DNA from: Campylorhamphus procurvoides
Taxonomy: Eukaryota; Chordata; Aves; Passeriformes; Dendrocolaptidae
Direction of reading: 5' to 3'
DNA length: 64,000 nucleotides
NCBI GenBank assembly: GCA_013396655.1
Contig: WBMV01000259.1
Location: 621,392 to 685,391, forward strand
A program made the translations under genes and the position numbers. Under the pieces are notes generated by a model. That model did no database searches, was not told the origin of the DNA, and saw nothing but the letters and a program-made list of their open reading frames with translations. Shown here in pieces: positions 14,401 through 25,700 of the stretch (positions are counted from its first letter, which is position 1; every line of letters begins with the position of its first letter).

Positions 14401-17400
14401 CTTACACAAAACTATCTCAGCTGCTCCCAGACAAAACCAGGCAGCCAAGCAGCTGGGCAGAGTCAGTTGGGAAAACACACAGCTCTCCTTCTCCCACCTT
14501 CCAAACACACACCTCCCAACTCCACTGAAGTCTGAGAGCACTCCTCAGAGTCCAACATGTCCTCAGGCTCAATATTTATTGAAATTTATGACAGCTGCAA
14601 AAGGGGGAAGATTTATGATTTTGGTACTTCAGAAAATAACCAGATCCTCCTCGAGGACAAAATCATATGCCATGTGCATCTATACTGAATTCACCCAGTG
14701 TGCATCTCTAGTGAAATTCTGACACAAACTTAGCTCACCAAAGGGAGTTCTAAACAGTGTCTACACTATTCTGATATTCACCTTGAACCCAATATTCTGG
14801 GTATTGAATCCAATATTCTGATATTCACCTTTGTCAAGGTTTGAAAGTTCATTTTACTTAATTTTTTTAAGCAAATCTTTAGTTAAAATGTAATTTTATA
14901 AACATGAGTCAGACTGTAGAAACTCTCAGGACTGTTACTGAATGAACAGGTTTTATAATTTCCAAAATACCAAAGAAAATACTTAGAAAAATAGTCAAAG
15001 TCACTCCAAGTACAGCGTAGACACAGCTCACCCATATGCTGCTTCCTACTGTTCATGCTCTAATAACACCTTCCCAAGCCAAAAGCATAAACTGATGAGG
15101 TTTTCATCCCATGAAGCACTTTGCTATACAAGGAACTTTCTTAAAAATCAACGAGAAAAAACCTCTAAACTATGCAAATATTTGTTCAATTGTTTTCTAC
15201 AGTCCACCATGACAAAGTATAAGTCACTTCTTTGCTTTTAGCACATACCAGTCACTGACCAGCCACCTTCTGTCTGTAAAGAACTTCAAGCAAAACTGAT
15301 CTTAAAGTATGAACACCTTACTCATCAGTGTAGCATCTAAATGATTGAGCCTGTAAAATAAATCTGTATAATGAATGTTAACTATACTAATCCTAAAGTC
15401 CTTGAAGGTAATCTCCCTTCAAGGAGAAGACTCACTGGATTGCTGACAGCAAAATAGTTATGCAGATGTAAGAGAGGTATTTTGTACTACCTTCAGAATA
15501 ATACCTGTGGCTATAAAACAAACAGAAAATTATCCTCCTGCAGGTATACACTGTCTCTCTCTGTCATCTTCTGAATCACAAAACACAGCAAACAAATTAT
15601 ACTCTAGTTGTTTGTGACTAAATTAAGCTTTGGGCTACCACTGAAAGACTCATTCTACATTTTAAATGAGCTAGTTAAAATCAAAACTTCTCCTGAAAAT
15701 TACAGCTAGGATTTTTCAATTTCCACAAAATTTGGGGTGTTTTTCCTCTGCTCACACGCACAAATAATATTTTATAGTGCATGAGTAACACCAAATTTCA
15801 GTTTGCAAAGTTTGCATATCCCAACAATTCAGAATTTTCAACAGCAGTTAAGTAACTATTAATCAGAAATAATCAGTAACTTCTTTACAGAAGCTTTTTC
15901 CCGCACTTTTAAAAGCCTGTTTTACGATGGAAACCTAGTGCTCCGCCAGCCTAGGGGAAGGGATAAACCACACAGGCCTGAATCCAAATCTGAACATGTG
16001 CAAAATTATAATCCTCCCTTGAAAATAAAACCACAGCCTTCTCCAGCCCTTTCATCACAAAGACAGTAAATCTGACAGATTAAAGTACTTCATTAAGCAG
16101 AACATAACTTTTATAATAATATAATACTCTGTAGTCCAACATTTAGATAGTAAACGAGTATATTTTTCCCCAGAAAGTTGTAAGATTATTTCAGAGCAGC
16201 AACTGCCAGGTGCCACTGATAGACCAACTTGCTGGGAGGCAGGGTAGGGAATCCAATACCTTATTAATCCAGAAGTTGTAAGCAAGAGACTAAGCTTTGC
16301 ACAGTATAACATGTGTAGTATATATAATGATACTATTTACTTAACTCTGAAAGATCATGGCATAACTCCAAGATTAATCAATCACCAGCAGCACAGGTAC
16401 CCCACCAAGGACATAAATAACACTGGTGGAATATCCAAATTTACATTTGACTGACTGCTGTCACTCCTGGAGGGTATTTTTACATCTGTTTCGCAATTAA
16501 CATGGAGTTTAACCAGTTTAAATACTACATGTAAGATAATGAAAGCGTTCTACAATACACAATTGCAGATGAGACAGTGTGATCAAGCCATAAGTGAAAC
16601 CAGAAAAGCTTTAAAATAAGCAGTCCAGTTCCAGTGACAGTGATGACTTACTCTGAGTTCCAAGCTTTCACTGGATCAGACCAAGAGCCTGTTCAGGCCC
16701 AGTTCTCTGCCAGCTGCAGGACTACGCAGTCACAGCAGAAAATTCAGGCTACAAATTCTACCTAAAACCTCTCAAACCACACAGCATCCACCACAAGGTC
16801 ACAGATGGCAGAGTGCACTTTCCTGTGCAGTCACTGCTCATGAACAACTGTCACTGCGTTGAATCCCTTTTTGAACTTGGTGCTGTGTGCCTCTACATGC
16901 CTGTGAATTAATTAAGCGGACAGTACTTCAGCTTGAAATGGATAAAATAATGAGTATCCCCTTCTTTAACTCTCAAACTTCTTGACCTAGGTATGATTGG
17001 TACCCCCTGCTCCCAACTCTGCTAACACATCGAACATAACTAACACCATTTTCTGAGTGGCCACTTTCTGTGACTGAGCAGGTGATGTTTTTGTTCCCTC
17101 TCCCTCGTTCTCAGGCTCTGAAGGTCCTGTGACCCAAGTAGACAAACCAAACAGATTTGTACCTCCCCTCCCTATGAGCCTCAAGACTCGTGGGCGCCAG
17201 GAGGATTCCTCCCTTCCTGGCTGGCCTTGGAGGTGCCCGGCACTCGGCCAAGCAGGTGCTGTTGATGCCCCGCCACGGGGAAGCCTGAGAGCACACACAG
17301 CACTGCCTGGAAAACCAGGCAGCTGCCAGTGCTGAGTGGGAGCCTGGAGCAGAACTGCCACCCCCAGGCCCCACTGGTGACAAGGGACACCTCCATCTTC

Positions 17401-20400
17401 ATCTGCTTCCTCTCAGGACTGAGTGAGTGACTCCTGTTCTTTTATATGGTTTTTAAGTCTGGATTATGATTGGTATATTGATAAAGCAAACCACGTGTTA
17501 AGATTTGACCTGATTTGCAGAGCATACAGATGGTTTGAAATTCTAACTTAAGTGGTAGTAAAATTTTGTATTATGCTATTTATAGATTGTACAATTGAAT
17601 TCTGCCTGTAGAAATCCTGTGCTATTCTACTCATAAAATCGTAATATCCTGCTGAGAAAATAAACTGCAATTTGGTGCTGTCAACGTTCTGCCAAGGATT
17701 CCTAAAAGAACCTGCCTGTTCTTAGCGGTGGATGATGGCAGTTTTTGTGTACCTGAGACTTACTTGGAATATACTTTCCAATAGCTGTGCATGATGGGAG
17801 AAATTTTCCAAAACACCCAAATTGCTTAGGAGGCTGCACCCTGGTGGAAAAGACAGTGAACAACCAGAATCCCGGGGATTCTGGCCAGCTCTGAGCCATG
17901 CTGATTCAAACCTCTACCACCTGTTCTTAACCAAGCACATCAATCTTGGTCCTATGGGCAATGCCAGCTCTAGGAGTAGCATCTTCTCAGCAGCAAGGGG
18001 GAAGTGCTGAAGTGAATTCCACACCAACTTTTATTACTGCAGCTATTTAAAGCTCCAATTCAGAGCAGATGGATGGAGCAGCGCTGATTAATGCTGACTG
18101 CTCACAGAGCCAGGTGCTTCTTCCCTCACTGCTGCTCAGCTCTTCCCAGACCCTTCTCCAGTAAGTGGCACAGTAAACAGGATACTTATTCCCTTCTTTA
18201 TCCACTAATGCTATTGAGGGAACAGCTTGGAATTACGAGCTGCATCAGTTACTGTGAGAAAAGGACTGCATGTTGTCGTTTTCAGGAGGGATTAAGGAAC
18301 TGGAAAATAATCAACTCTAACAACAGGCATCTCATTTCCACTTAATACCTGTTTATCTTAAACCTGTTAAAATAAGCTGAACATAAAGTGGTGTATGTTT
18401 AACATTTTCACCAGCCTCTGGCTTGTAAAATATCAAATGTCTATATTCCACAATTTTTGGAAGACAGACAACAAATGCATTAGAAGATCAAGAGGACAGT
18501 TGTGAATAAACTCAGTCTTATCATTCTAAGCAGCTTTGAAAGAAATCTGGAGCAGCTTCTCATCAGCAATACATTTCAAGAAAAGAGAAAAGCCTGTCTA
18601 GCATTATTTGCTCAAAAATATAAGACAACATGTCAGACCCTGAAGGAATTCTAAGTGCTATTAGGTGAACAATTTATGACAATGCAAAACCCTACCCAGA
18701 TTTCTCAACAACACTTTCCTATTTTCCAGAGTTCAGCTTTAGTGCCAAATCAGAGTATGTAAGGCTAAAAACTTGTTCCAATTTTAGCTTTTGCTAGATT
18801 TCCCTCCCGAGACTGTCTCCAAATAGCACCAATCCTCAGAAGAAAATCATATACCTACAGAAGGAGATTCAACTACAGTAAAAGTTGAAATTTTGCCACC
18901 TTTTAAATCAAAAGAGGATTCTCTCTATAGGTGTGTGTATACAGGGTTAGAGAAAAGCTTCTGCACTATCTAACAAAACACAGAATCAAAATTTGGTTCA
19001 CTGTCATTTTAGCTGTAAGCTCAGTGTGGCAATCAAAGCCAACTAATCAACACTCCAATTAGAATATCCACTTGTACCTTTAACTGTAACTCAGTCATAA
19101 AACCACACACAATGGGTTTTACACTGTCCTTATGCCCCCAGCCCTCTGCCTCCTGAACGAGCCTCAGCTGCTCATGGCAAGTTTAATGAGGACAGCTGCC
19201 TTTTGTGGCAAACAGTTGGTAAAACAATACAATCTACTCCCAGGTGACAAGACATACTTGTTCAGAACTCTCACATTCCCAAAGCACAAAGTTTCACCAG
19301 AAGAATAGCTAAAGCCGTGATGGAAAAGGAGAAAAAGTCCCATATATTGCAGTTTGGGTTTTCTTTTCAGTAAAGGTTCCAACTGTATGATTTTCCAGAA
19401 TTAGCCAAGTTAGTTTTACTAACTACAAGGACTAACCTACTAAACACTTCCTTGATTAAAAAGATTTGTTACTTTAATTTCCTGCAACAAGCAGAAAGGA
19501 ACATCTTCCAAAACAGTATGCGCTACTTAAATTTACTAGTTCTTTAAAATGCACTGAATATTTAGATAAACATCAACACTCAAAGCAAAGACATATTTTC
19601 TGACCTGTTCTTAATAAAAATTGTTTTTCAGTAAGCTACGAGACAAATCACATCCCTTTGATGCCTGCTCATTAAAAATTCAGTTATTATCATATCTTTT
19701 TTTAATTGTATTTTCTTTTTGGATTATTAATACTATTCTCTTCCTTTCCTAAGTCTGTCCTCTAGTACGTTTATATATATGTGCCACAGGCCTCGTATTC
19801 TTAGCAGATGTTATTTGTCCTTCAGTATATTCTGTAATTTCAGCAGATGCACATATGCCATTGTAGAGCAAAGATATTTTCCCCCACATTAACAAGCCAG
19901 TGTAGCACTACTATCAATACAACTCTTTCCCCTTATAGAAACACCATCCTGCTTGCTCACCATACAGAGAAGCTGCACAGCTATTTTTCCAGCTGGCCCC
20001 ATTTCTGTCCTAATTAACTCAATAACTAGAAATGCCTTATATAACAGCAGAAAGCTACAGAAAATGTTAATCACATTTTTATCTTGCTAAAAATAGGACA
20101 CTTTCACACAGGATGTCTGCTCAACTTCCCATTATATCTGCAGTGTAAATAAAATGCTCAAAACTTTCCATCAATATGTATTTCTGCTAGGAAGAAACCC
20201 ACAGTATTCACACACACTAAGCCAGAGCTGCCTTTCAGCTCACTGCAAGTGTGAGTGCTCAAGTACAGTCACCACAGTACACATTCTGTAAGGCATCTCT
20301 TCTTTCACTTACAACTGATGTCAGGATTTTAATCTAAAATTAACTAGATGGATTTTCATCCATGACATGAAAAGAAACAATTTCATATATCGTGGTTTTT

Positions 20401-22775
20401 AAGCAGTATAAAAATTAAACCATTGGACTTTTCCACATCTGTGTGGAAAAAGTTGTTAATTTTGCCTACATCGTTTACAGTGACATGAAACTCCACCCTC
20501 TCTGACAATAAGAAACTATTAACTAAGGAACAGATGTGTTAACAGTAGTTTCCCAAACTGTTTTTTAATATAAATGTATGCATATCCTCACACATTATTC
20601 ACAACTCATACTCTTCAATGTGCTTAAACATGCATGTCAAATGTAACTTTTGTAGGCTTCAAAAATTAACAGCTATCTCCACATATATGCATCAAGATAA
20701 TTAAGACTGTGCAATAATTATTCTGCTTCAGTTATACATGCAGTCCTAGCTCTGTATAAGTAAGAATTTTGCATTACAGATTTTACTTCTTGTATTTAAA
20801 TAGCACATTAAAGACCAACACACAAATTATTTCCTGCTTACAATGAATAGCAAGTAATAATCTAGACTTTAGTACTCTGGTTCTGTTCAAGCATAAATCT
20901 TGCCCCAACATCAACATTCACACCTTTTTTTTAAAACCTGTCCTTGCATTTTCAGTCATTTTTTTCTTAGAGGAATGATCAGCACAGTCTGAGATATGCT
21001 TTCACTTTTTAAAACATATTTGTTACTATATAAAACACATGGCTGCACAGATTAACACCATGCTGTGTTCCATCTACTTCCCCATGTTCTCTAAAAAGCT
21101 AAACTAATAAACAGAATGCACAACCACTTTCACTTGGCAAACTTAAGATGAAAGCAAGTCCAAGAAAATATGTCAATGAACGAAAAAATAAACAAAAAAA
21201 CACCACAAAAATAAACCCAGAAAACAAAACAAAACCAAACATTCCCCCAAGTCCCCCAAACATTCAAGCATTCAAATACTGTGCTCAAGATGTACTAGAC
21301 AAACAACTATGTAAAGCAACTGCAAGATCACTGCATTGAGTTTATCTAGGTAAAACATTTGGTATATATAAAATATTTTTCTCTTATTATCCCAATATTA
21401 AAGCTACTATCAACTGCCTCCTATTTCAGGGTCTTATCCCAATGATGATTTTTCTTCTTCGTATTTTTATGAATTGTCAAATGCAGTTAAGTACTAGCAG
21501 ATATTTCTACATTCTGAAAACAGACAGAATTGTTATTACCACAATCAGTTACCAAAGCTGCAATAACTAAAACTCTTAATACAATTCAGCAGCTAAAAAC
21601 CAAATGGACCAACTCAGCAGCACATGACTCATCAGACTGAGCAACCTTCCAGTAAATTGCTCAGAAACCATTAACTTTTACATGAGAGATTTTAGATTTG
21701 TTGTAGTTCTACTGTAAGCTCTGAATGTACTCTTCCCATCAGGACTTCATGTCGTAACGTTCACATTACTTGCAGGAAGTTGATTTGTAGTATTAACTTC
21801 TACAAAAACAGCTCCAAAGAACTTATAAAAAACACTATTTTGTATATTGTACATGACAAAAGATCTTTAATAAAGAACACCTCAGGATTTAGCTTTACCT
21901 GCAGGAACAGCTGCACTGTTCTGGTGGCTTTCCCCAGGTGACACAAACAAGTCTTCCTCCCCTTCAGTGGAGGAGCTGGAGGAGGACTCACTGCTGAGGT
22001 CGTTGTCGCTGGAGCTGCTGGAGCTGGGCAGCAGAGCGTACTTCCTGCGAGCCAACACCTCCCGCTTCTTCCTCTGCATCAAAATCCGCTCTTTTTGGTT
22101 CTGTGTCCGCTGGGACGAACCTGTTTTCACCACTCTTTTCCTATATGGGAGCCTTCTTAAAGAGCTGTTGTGAAAGCAGGGCCTTTTCATTAACAACCCA
22201 GGGACAGAGTCAGTCTCAGTCCGAGGCCACTTCTGTGACCTGGCGCTGTGAGTTCTACTCGCAGGATTCAACACTGCCTGGGGGTGTCTTACAGGAGCAT
22301 CTTTTTCTTCATCAGATGTTACCGTGTCAGAGTCCCCAAAATGTAAGCTAGATGAGGGCGAAGAGATACAGTCACTAAAAGAAGAGTCATTGTCTTCACT
22401 CTGTGTTTCTAGATGCTGTCTCAATCCTAAGATTCCTTTATTCTCTTTATCAGGACAGTTCTGAGTGTATGAAGGACCAGCCTGCTGGCTCTTGCGTTTT
22501 TTTCGCACCACAATACTTTTTTCTTGGTCTGTATGGTTGCCATTCATGTCCTTTTGCTTTTGAGACTCCCCACATAAGTGAGAGAACTCATTCCCTACTT
22601 TACTGGCAATCATCTCAACTTCTGCAGTGAAGGTTTTGGCCGCCCCAATAGGCTCAGGGTTCAAGAGGATCCCCTTCAGACTCTCCTGTCTCTTTGGTGC
22701 ATCAGAAGGAACTTCACTCTTCATATCCGCTTTTAGAGTATAAACTATATTACATTCAGGAGTCCATTTAGACAT
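2312..22775 (-). CDS. RNF111: RNF111 (Arkadia) E3 ubiquitin ligase, 5' 849 codons in nine exons
   Basis: RNF111/Arkadia is a nuclear RING-type, SUMO-targeted E3 ubiquitin ligase. It promotes degradation of SMAD7, SKI and SnoN and so amplifies TGF-beta/BMP signalling. On the minus strand nine exons (22794-21899, 13333-13207, 11652-11489, 8806-8609, 7753-7434, 6576-6321, 5227-4876, 3212-3087, 2438-2312) join with matching phases into one 2547-nt reading frame. It begins MSKWTPECN. In order it contains a Ser-rich acidic N-terminal region, SIM-like motifs VVVIE, VEIVTV and VVDLTVDED, a Ser/Thr-rich linker, a seven-His tract, Pro/Gln-rich stretches and the [17 protein letters not shown] segment. 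It matches vertebrate RNF111 along its length as I remember that protein (about 990 aa in human). The C-terminal part, with the NRG/TIER segment and the RING finger, is not in the window and must lie before base 1. All splice sites are GT-AG except one GC donor (intron 7433-6577). Confidence 0.96.
2439..4875 (-). other. RNF111 introns 9 and 8
   Basis: Two introns, 2439-3086 and 3213-4875, flank exon 9. Both are AT-rich with GT-AG ends. No repeat or RNA gene recognised. Confidence 0.7.
3087..3212 (-). CDS. RNF111: RNF111 exon 9, [12 protein letters not shown] segment
   Basis: The acceptor is GTTGTTTAG and the donor is GCCTG|GTTAGT; phase 2 at both ends. It encodes (T)[40 protein letters not shown] and A, with the Trp codon split across the next intron. 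All residues match vertebrate RNF111 as I remember it. Confidence 0.95.
4876..5227 (-). CDS. RNF111: RNF111 exon 8, Pro/His-rich region
   Basis: The acceptor is TTCATTGCAG and the donor is CCAAC|GTATGT; phases are 1 in and 2 out. It encodes (Y)[19 protein letters not shown], the [10 protein letters not shown] segment, [20 protein letters not shown] and [20 protein letters not shown]. It is Pro-, His- and Gln-rich and probably disordered. The plus-strand frame through this exon is an antisense shadow. Confidence 0.95.
5490..6035 (-). mobile_element. CR1 LINE 3' fragment, reverse orientation
   Basis: Lies in the RNF111 intron between exons 8 and 7. Read on the plus strand it starts with the reversed CR1 3' end (ggtttgggttggaaggga). 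It continues through the typical segments on the minus side (ccatgggcagggacacctt, ttcccttagcaatctgt-like text, ctccagccctctgagcac) to catgagagcagagtagag near 6030. CR1 is the dominant avian LINE, and this copy is 5'-truncated. On the minus strand it lies in the same orientation as RNF111. Open frames inside it are degraded reverse-transcriptase remnants or non-coding. Confidence 0.9.
6321..6576 (-). CDS. RNF111: RNF111 exon 7, QALPVDLS to Pro/Gln-rich segment
   Basis: The acceptor is TTTACGCAG (6578-6577) and the donor is CTCCTT|GTAAGT; phases are 0 in and 1 out. It encodes [20 protein letters not shown]..., [31 protein letters not shown] and [12 protein letters not shown]. The first codon CAG follows another CAG, giving a NAGNAG acceptor, so a form starting at 6573 without the first Gln is possible. 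Confidence 0.94.
6577..7433 (-). other. RNF111 intron with GC-AG ends
   Basis: An 857-bp AT-rich intron starting GCACGT after exon 6 and ending TACGCAG before exon 7. No repeat recognised. Confidence 0.8.
7434..7753 (-). CDS. RNF111: RNF111 exon 6, His-rich region with GC splice donor
   Basis: The acceptor is CTCCAAG at 7755-7754. The exon reads [20 protein letters not shown], then [11 protein letters not shown], the tract [15 protein letters not shown], and ends [11 protein letters not shown]. The only junction joining this frame to the next exon is CAG|GCACGT after 7434, a GC rather than GT donor. Human RNF111 reads YHEQ followed by QALPVDL at the same place, which supports the junction. 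Reading past 7434 gives an unrelated intronic tail. Confidence 0.93.
8609..8806 (-). CDS. RNF111: RNF111 exon 5, Ser/Thr-rich linker
   Basis: The acceptor is TTTCGCCAG and the donor is GCTGCAG|GTACAG; phase 1 at both ends. It encodes [15 protein letters not shown]..., then a Ser/Thr/Pro-rich low-complexity linker with the conserved STSEQASD segment, ending GTSAA. The TSARAE region can also be read as starting at an internal Met-like frame, but the exon has no start of its own. Confidence 0.93.
11489..11652 (-). CDS. RNF111: RNF111 exon 4, SUMO-interacting motif 3
   Basis: The acceptor is CCTGCAG and the donor is GATG|GTGAGT; phases are 2 in and 1 out. It encodes [16 protein letters not shown]... 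and ends [20 protein letters not shown] plus [12 protein letters not shown] is the third SIM. The exon is very GC-rich, with nearly all third positions G or C, unlike the AT-rich flanks. This makes all six frames look open here; the other frames are shadows. Confidence 0.95.
13207..13333 (-). CDS. RNF111: RNF111 exon 3, SUMO-interacting motifs 1 and 2
   Basis: The acceptor is CATCAG and the donor is TACAG|GTGAGA; phases are 1 in and 2 out. The exon reads [15 protein letters not shown]... and ends ...[13 protein letters not shown]. Two hydrophobic cores with flanking acids, DEDVVVIE and SEVEIVTV, fit SUMO-interacting motifs, which in RNF111 let the ligase recognise poly-SUMO chains. It is flanked by introns of 8.6 kb upstream and 1.6 kb downstream. 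Confidence 0.95.
16655..16925 (+). repeat. Probable ancient amniote interspersed repeat fragment
   Basis: The phrase cactggatcagaccaagagc followed by ctgttcaggcccagttctc, and later gaatccctttttgaacttgg, resembles a widespread old repeat seen in turtle, crocodile and bird genomes (ggatcagaccaatggtccat type). I cannot assign the family from memory. It is diverged and lacks obvious ends. Confidence 0.45.
17864..17884. repeat. Perfect 10-bp-arm palindrome
   Basis: The arms CCAGAATCCC and GGGATTCTGG are separated by a single G, in RNF111 intron 2. No known site assigned. Confidence 0.7.
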
Positions 22776-22794
22776 GGAAAGATTTAAGGAAGGC
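21899..22794 (-). CDS. RNF111: RNF111 exon 2, first coding exon (aa 1-292)
   Basis: The acceptor is ...TTATTTTCTAG at 22796-22795. After 19 nt of 5'UTR comes the ATG at 22775-22773, and the donor CAG|GTAAAG follows 21899 (phase 1). This exon encodes the N-terminal third. It includes the basic [10 protein letters not shown] segment (a likely nuclear localisation signal), the acidic [18 protein letters not shown] stretch, the Arg/Lys-rich [19 protein letters not shown] and the poly-Ser run before EGEEDLF. The start is chosen because it opens the conserved MSxWTPE N-terminus. The in-frame extension past the donor (KAKS then stop) is intronic. Confidence 0.97.
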
Positions 22795-25700
22795 CTAGAA
22801 AATAAAACAAATAAGCATCAAGAAAAGAAGCATTAGATTTTTCAAAAGCAACCCTGAAATCAGAGAAAACCCACATACTGCTCCAACTAGCCCTGCAGTG
22901 AGAAGAGCAGAAGAGCGGTAACCAAAACACAAGTGTTTCAAAATATTAAGAATACTGCTTGACAAGGTAATTTTTCCTTAAGACAGAACTCTCATAACTT
23001 GCATTGAAGGGAAGTTCTTATAGTCAGTGAAAACATTATCACTTTCACAGAGCAGATATTGATGTATGTCACCCACAAAACATTTGCTGTCTGCTTTGCC
23101 AATGCTTGAGCATGGGAGCTTCACAGCCCACTGCTTAGAGAAGGTTTTGGCTAAACAGCTTCAACAGCCATCAATTAAGCTGCATGTTTAAATAAGGTCC
23201 AAATCTACCCCTGCAGCAGTACCTACGGACAGCAAATACTCCAACACAATACATGGTGCTGTATGGTTACAACGGAGCTATAAAAATCAGTTACTCAGAA
23301 TTCACAGCTCTTTTCTGATGTGAAAAGGTATGAAACAGGAGAGATTTTTAACCTTTATTATTTTGGGGCAAAGTAATAGAAATCCATTTATTACCTGGAG
23401 TGTCTTTAAAAACCACCCCACAGTAGCAGTACAGTGTACAAAGCTATTTTCAGTCCATGTACTTTTGACTCCATCCTGTGACAGAAACTGAGCATATCAT
23501 ATCACGTTCCCTTAACACTCAGTACCAGGCAGGTTCCCCTTCCTGCCAAAATATAAAGCTGCCAGTGTACAACAATACAACATTAGCCTCAAAGACTATT
23601 CAGAAGAACAACTTTTGTACTGGAAGGCTAGTAAGAGACACACAGACAACAGCAACCTCAATAATATATCCACTTTCAACCTGCTTCATCTGGCATCTCT
23701 GCCTTCAGTTTAAATTCCCAAAAGGAGGTGATGGAAGCATTTGGTTCCCACTGTGATAAGGACTGAAACATTCGTTACTGTAACTATTATCAGGTTTTTT
23801 ATGCCTCGAGTGAATAAGGCTGTAGTAGATATTTGACAGCTGTACTACTTAAGCAATTAAGTGTTCCCTCTTTTCTCCCTCCCCTCACCACTTCTTTGAA
23901 GAAACACCTCCCATGCTCTTCTAGTTTATTCACTGAACCAGAATGAACAGCTCATCAATGTGAAAAAATAGGTTTTTCTAACCAGATCAGATACCACTTC
24001 AATTATTCACATAAGCACACTAACAGCTACACCTGGCTCACAGCAAGTGCTGAACTACCAAAAGGCTACTTAAGAAAACATCTGCAACCATACCTTAAGG
24101 GAAATGGGGCTCCTTAAGCAGCACAGCTGGAATTTGCATGAAGTCACAAAAAAAGTCTGAGGTATCAGCAAGAACAGCCACCCAGAGGGACCCTGACAGG
24201 TGTGTCTGTGCAAACCTTACAAAGTTCAACAAGGTCAAGTACAAGGTCCTGCCCTTGGGCCAGGACAATCACAAGCACAAATCCAGGCTGGGCAGAGAAT
24301 GGAGTGGGAGCAGCCCTGGGGAGAAGGACTTGGGGGGTGCTGGTGGATGAGAAGCACAACATGACCTGGGAATCTGTGCCTGCAGCCCAGAAAGTCAACT
24401 GTATCCTGAGCTGCATCAGAAAGAGCATGGCCAGCAGGTCAAGTGAGAGGATTCTCCCTCCCTACCCTACCTGGAGTGCTGTAGCTCTGGGGTCCCCAGT
24501 GTAAGGATGTAGAGCTGCTGGAGCAAGGCCAGAGGAGGGCCATGAAGATGCTCTGAGGGCTGGAGCACCTCTGATATGGACACAGGCTGAGGGAGCTGGA
24601 GGTGTTCAGCCTGGAGAAGAAAAGGTTCCAGGGAGACCTTACAGCACCTTCCAGTGCCTACAAAGGGGCCAAGAGAGCTGGACAGGGACTTCTCACAAAA
24701 GCATGGAGTGACAGGACAAGGGGGAATGGCTTCACATTGAAAGAGGGTAGGTTTAGAATAGTTAAAAGGAAGACATTCTTCCCTGGTGAGGCCTGTCTCT
24801 GGACAGGCTGCCCAGAGAGGCTGTGGATGCCCCATTCCTGCAAGTGTTTAAAGACAAGTCGGATGGGGCTTTGGCACCTGGTCTAGTGGAGGGGTATCCC
24901 TGCCCATGGCATGGGGCTTGGAACTAGATGACCTTTAAGGCTCCTTCCAACCCAAACCATTCTGTGATCTATGGCAGGTTAAGTATCACTGCCTAATTCA
25001 GGTCCATAATCTTCTGCCTGAATCTCCAAATTCCTCAAAATGCTACTGCATTCTTACAGCCAGGGCTAGTATTTAAAGCTCTCACTTGTTTTGTTATAGA
25101 ATGAATCAGTACAAGATTAAGACTACAGAAGAGATTCAAATCAAAGTTTTTTAGGCTATTCCACAGCCTGATGCTTCCAGGAGCAGCTGTGAGCTAGTTG
25201 TTCCTAACAGACCCTGAAGAATTACTTATTTCAGTCAGCAAGGGGTGTAAACTGATGCATCATCCCAGGCAGCCTGTGTTCTCTTCATAGCCATTAGCAA
25301 CTCATCTACTGCTTCATGGGATGTAATCTGGAAAATTTTGTAAAGGTATGTATGCTGCAGTATTAACACCTAAAGAAGCTGTAAGATAAGAATCCTTTGG
25401 ATCCTGTAACTTCAGGTGAAAAGACCCATTTCAATGTTCTCACTGGAAGTCCTACAAACATAAAAATTACTGTTAAATGTGAGGCCTATATCCTGTGATA
25501 GGCAGGAAAGTGTTGCTGTTCTCTATTGGCATTACAGCAGACAGATATGTCTTACAAAGTCAAATGCTAACTGCACTTAAGCTGGACTAAACCTCTTCCT
25601 GTTAGTATAGACAACAGGACAAGTTCTTACTTTCACTTCATCAAAGCACAACTATTTTTTATATCAGTAATTTGCAGTAAAATGCACTATATAAGCTATC

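Larger units (their letters stand above)
13334..21898 (-). other. RNF111 intron 2 (8.6 kb)
   Basis: A long AT-rich intron. It holds an old interspersed repeat near 16.65-16.92 kb, a GC-rich patch at 17.04-17.40 kb and a perfect 21-bp palindrome at 17.86 kb, each noted separately. The rest (13.4-16.6 and 18.0-21.8 kb) shows no recognisable gene or repeat. Confidence 0.65.

Noticed and set aside
21967..22630. Plus-strand frames opposite RNF111 exon 2
   Set aside because: Antisense to a long, clearly conserved coding exon.
24138..24886. Several frames of 60-122 codons
   Set aside because: Inside the forward CR1 copy; broken remnants of the element.
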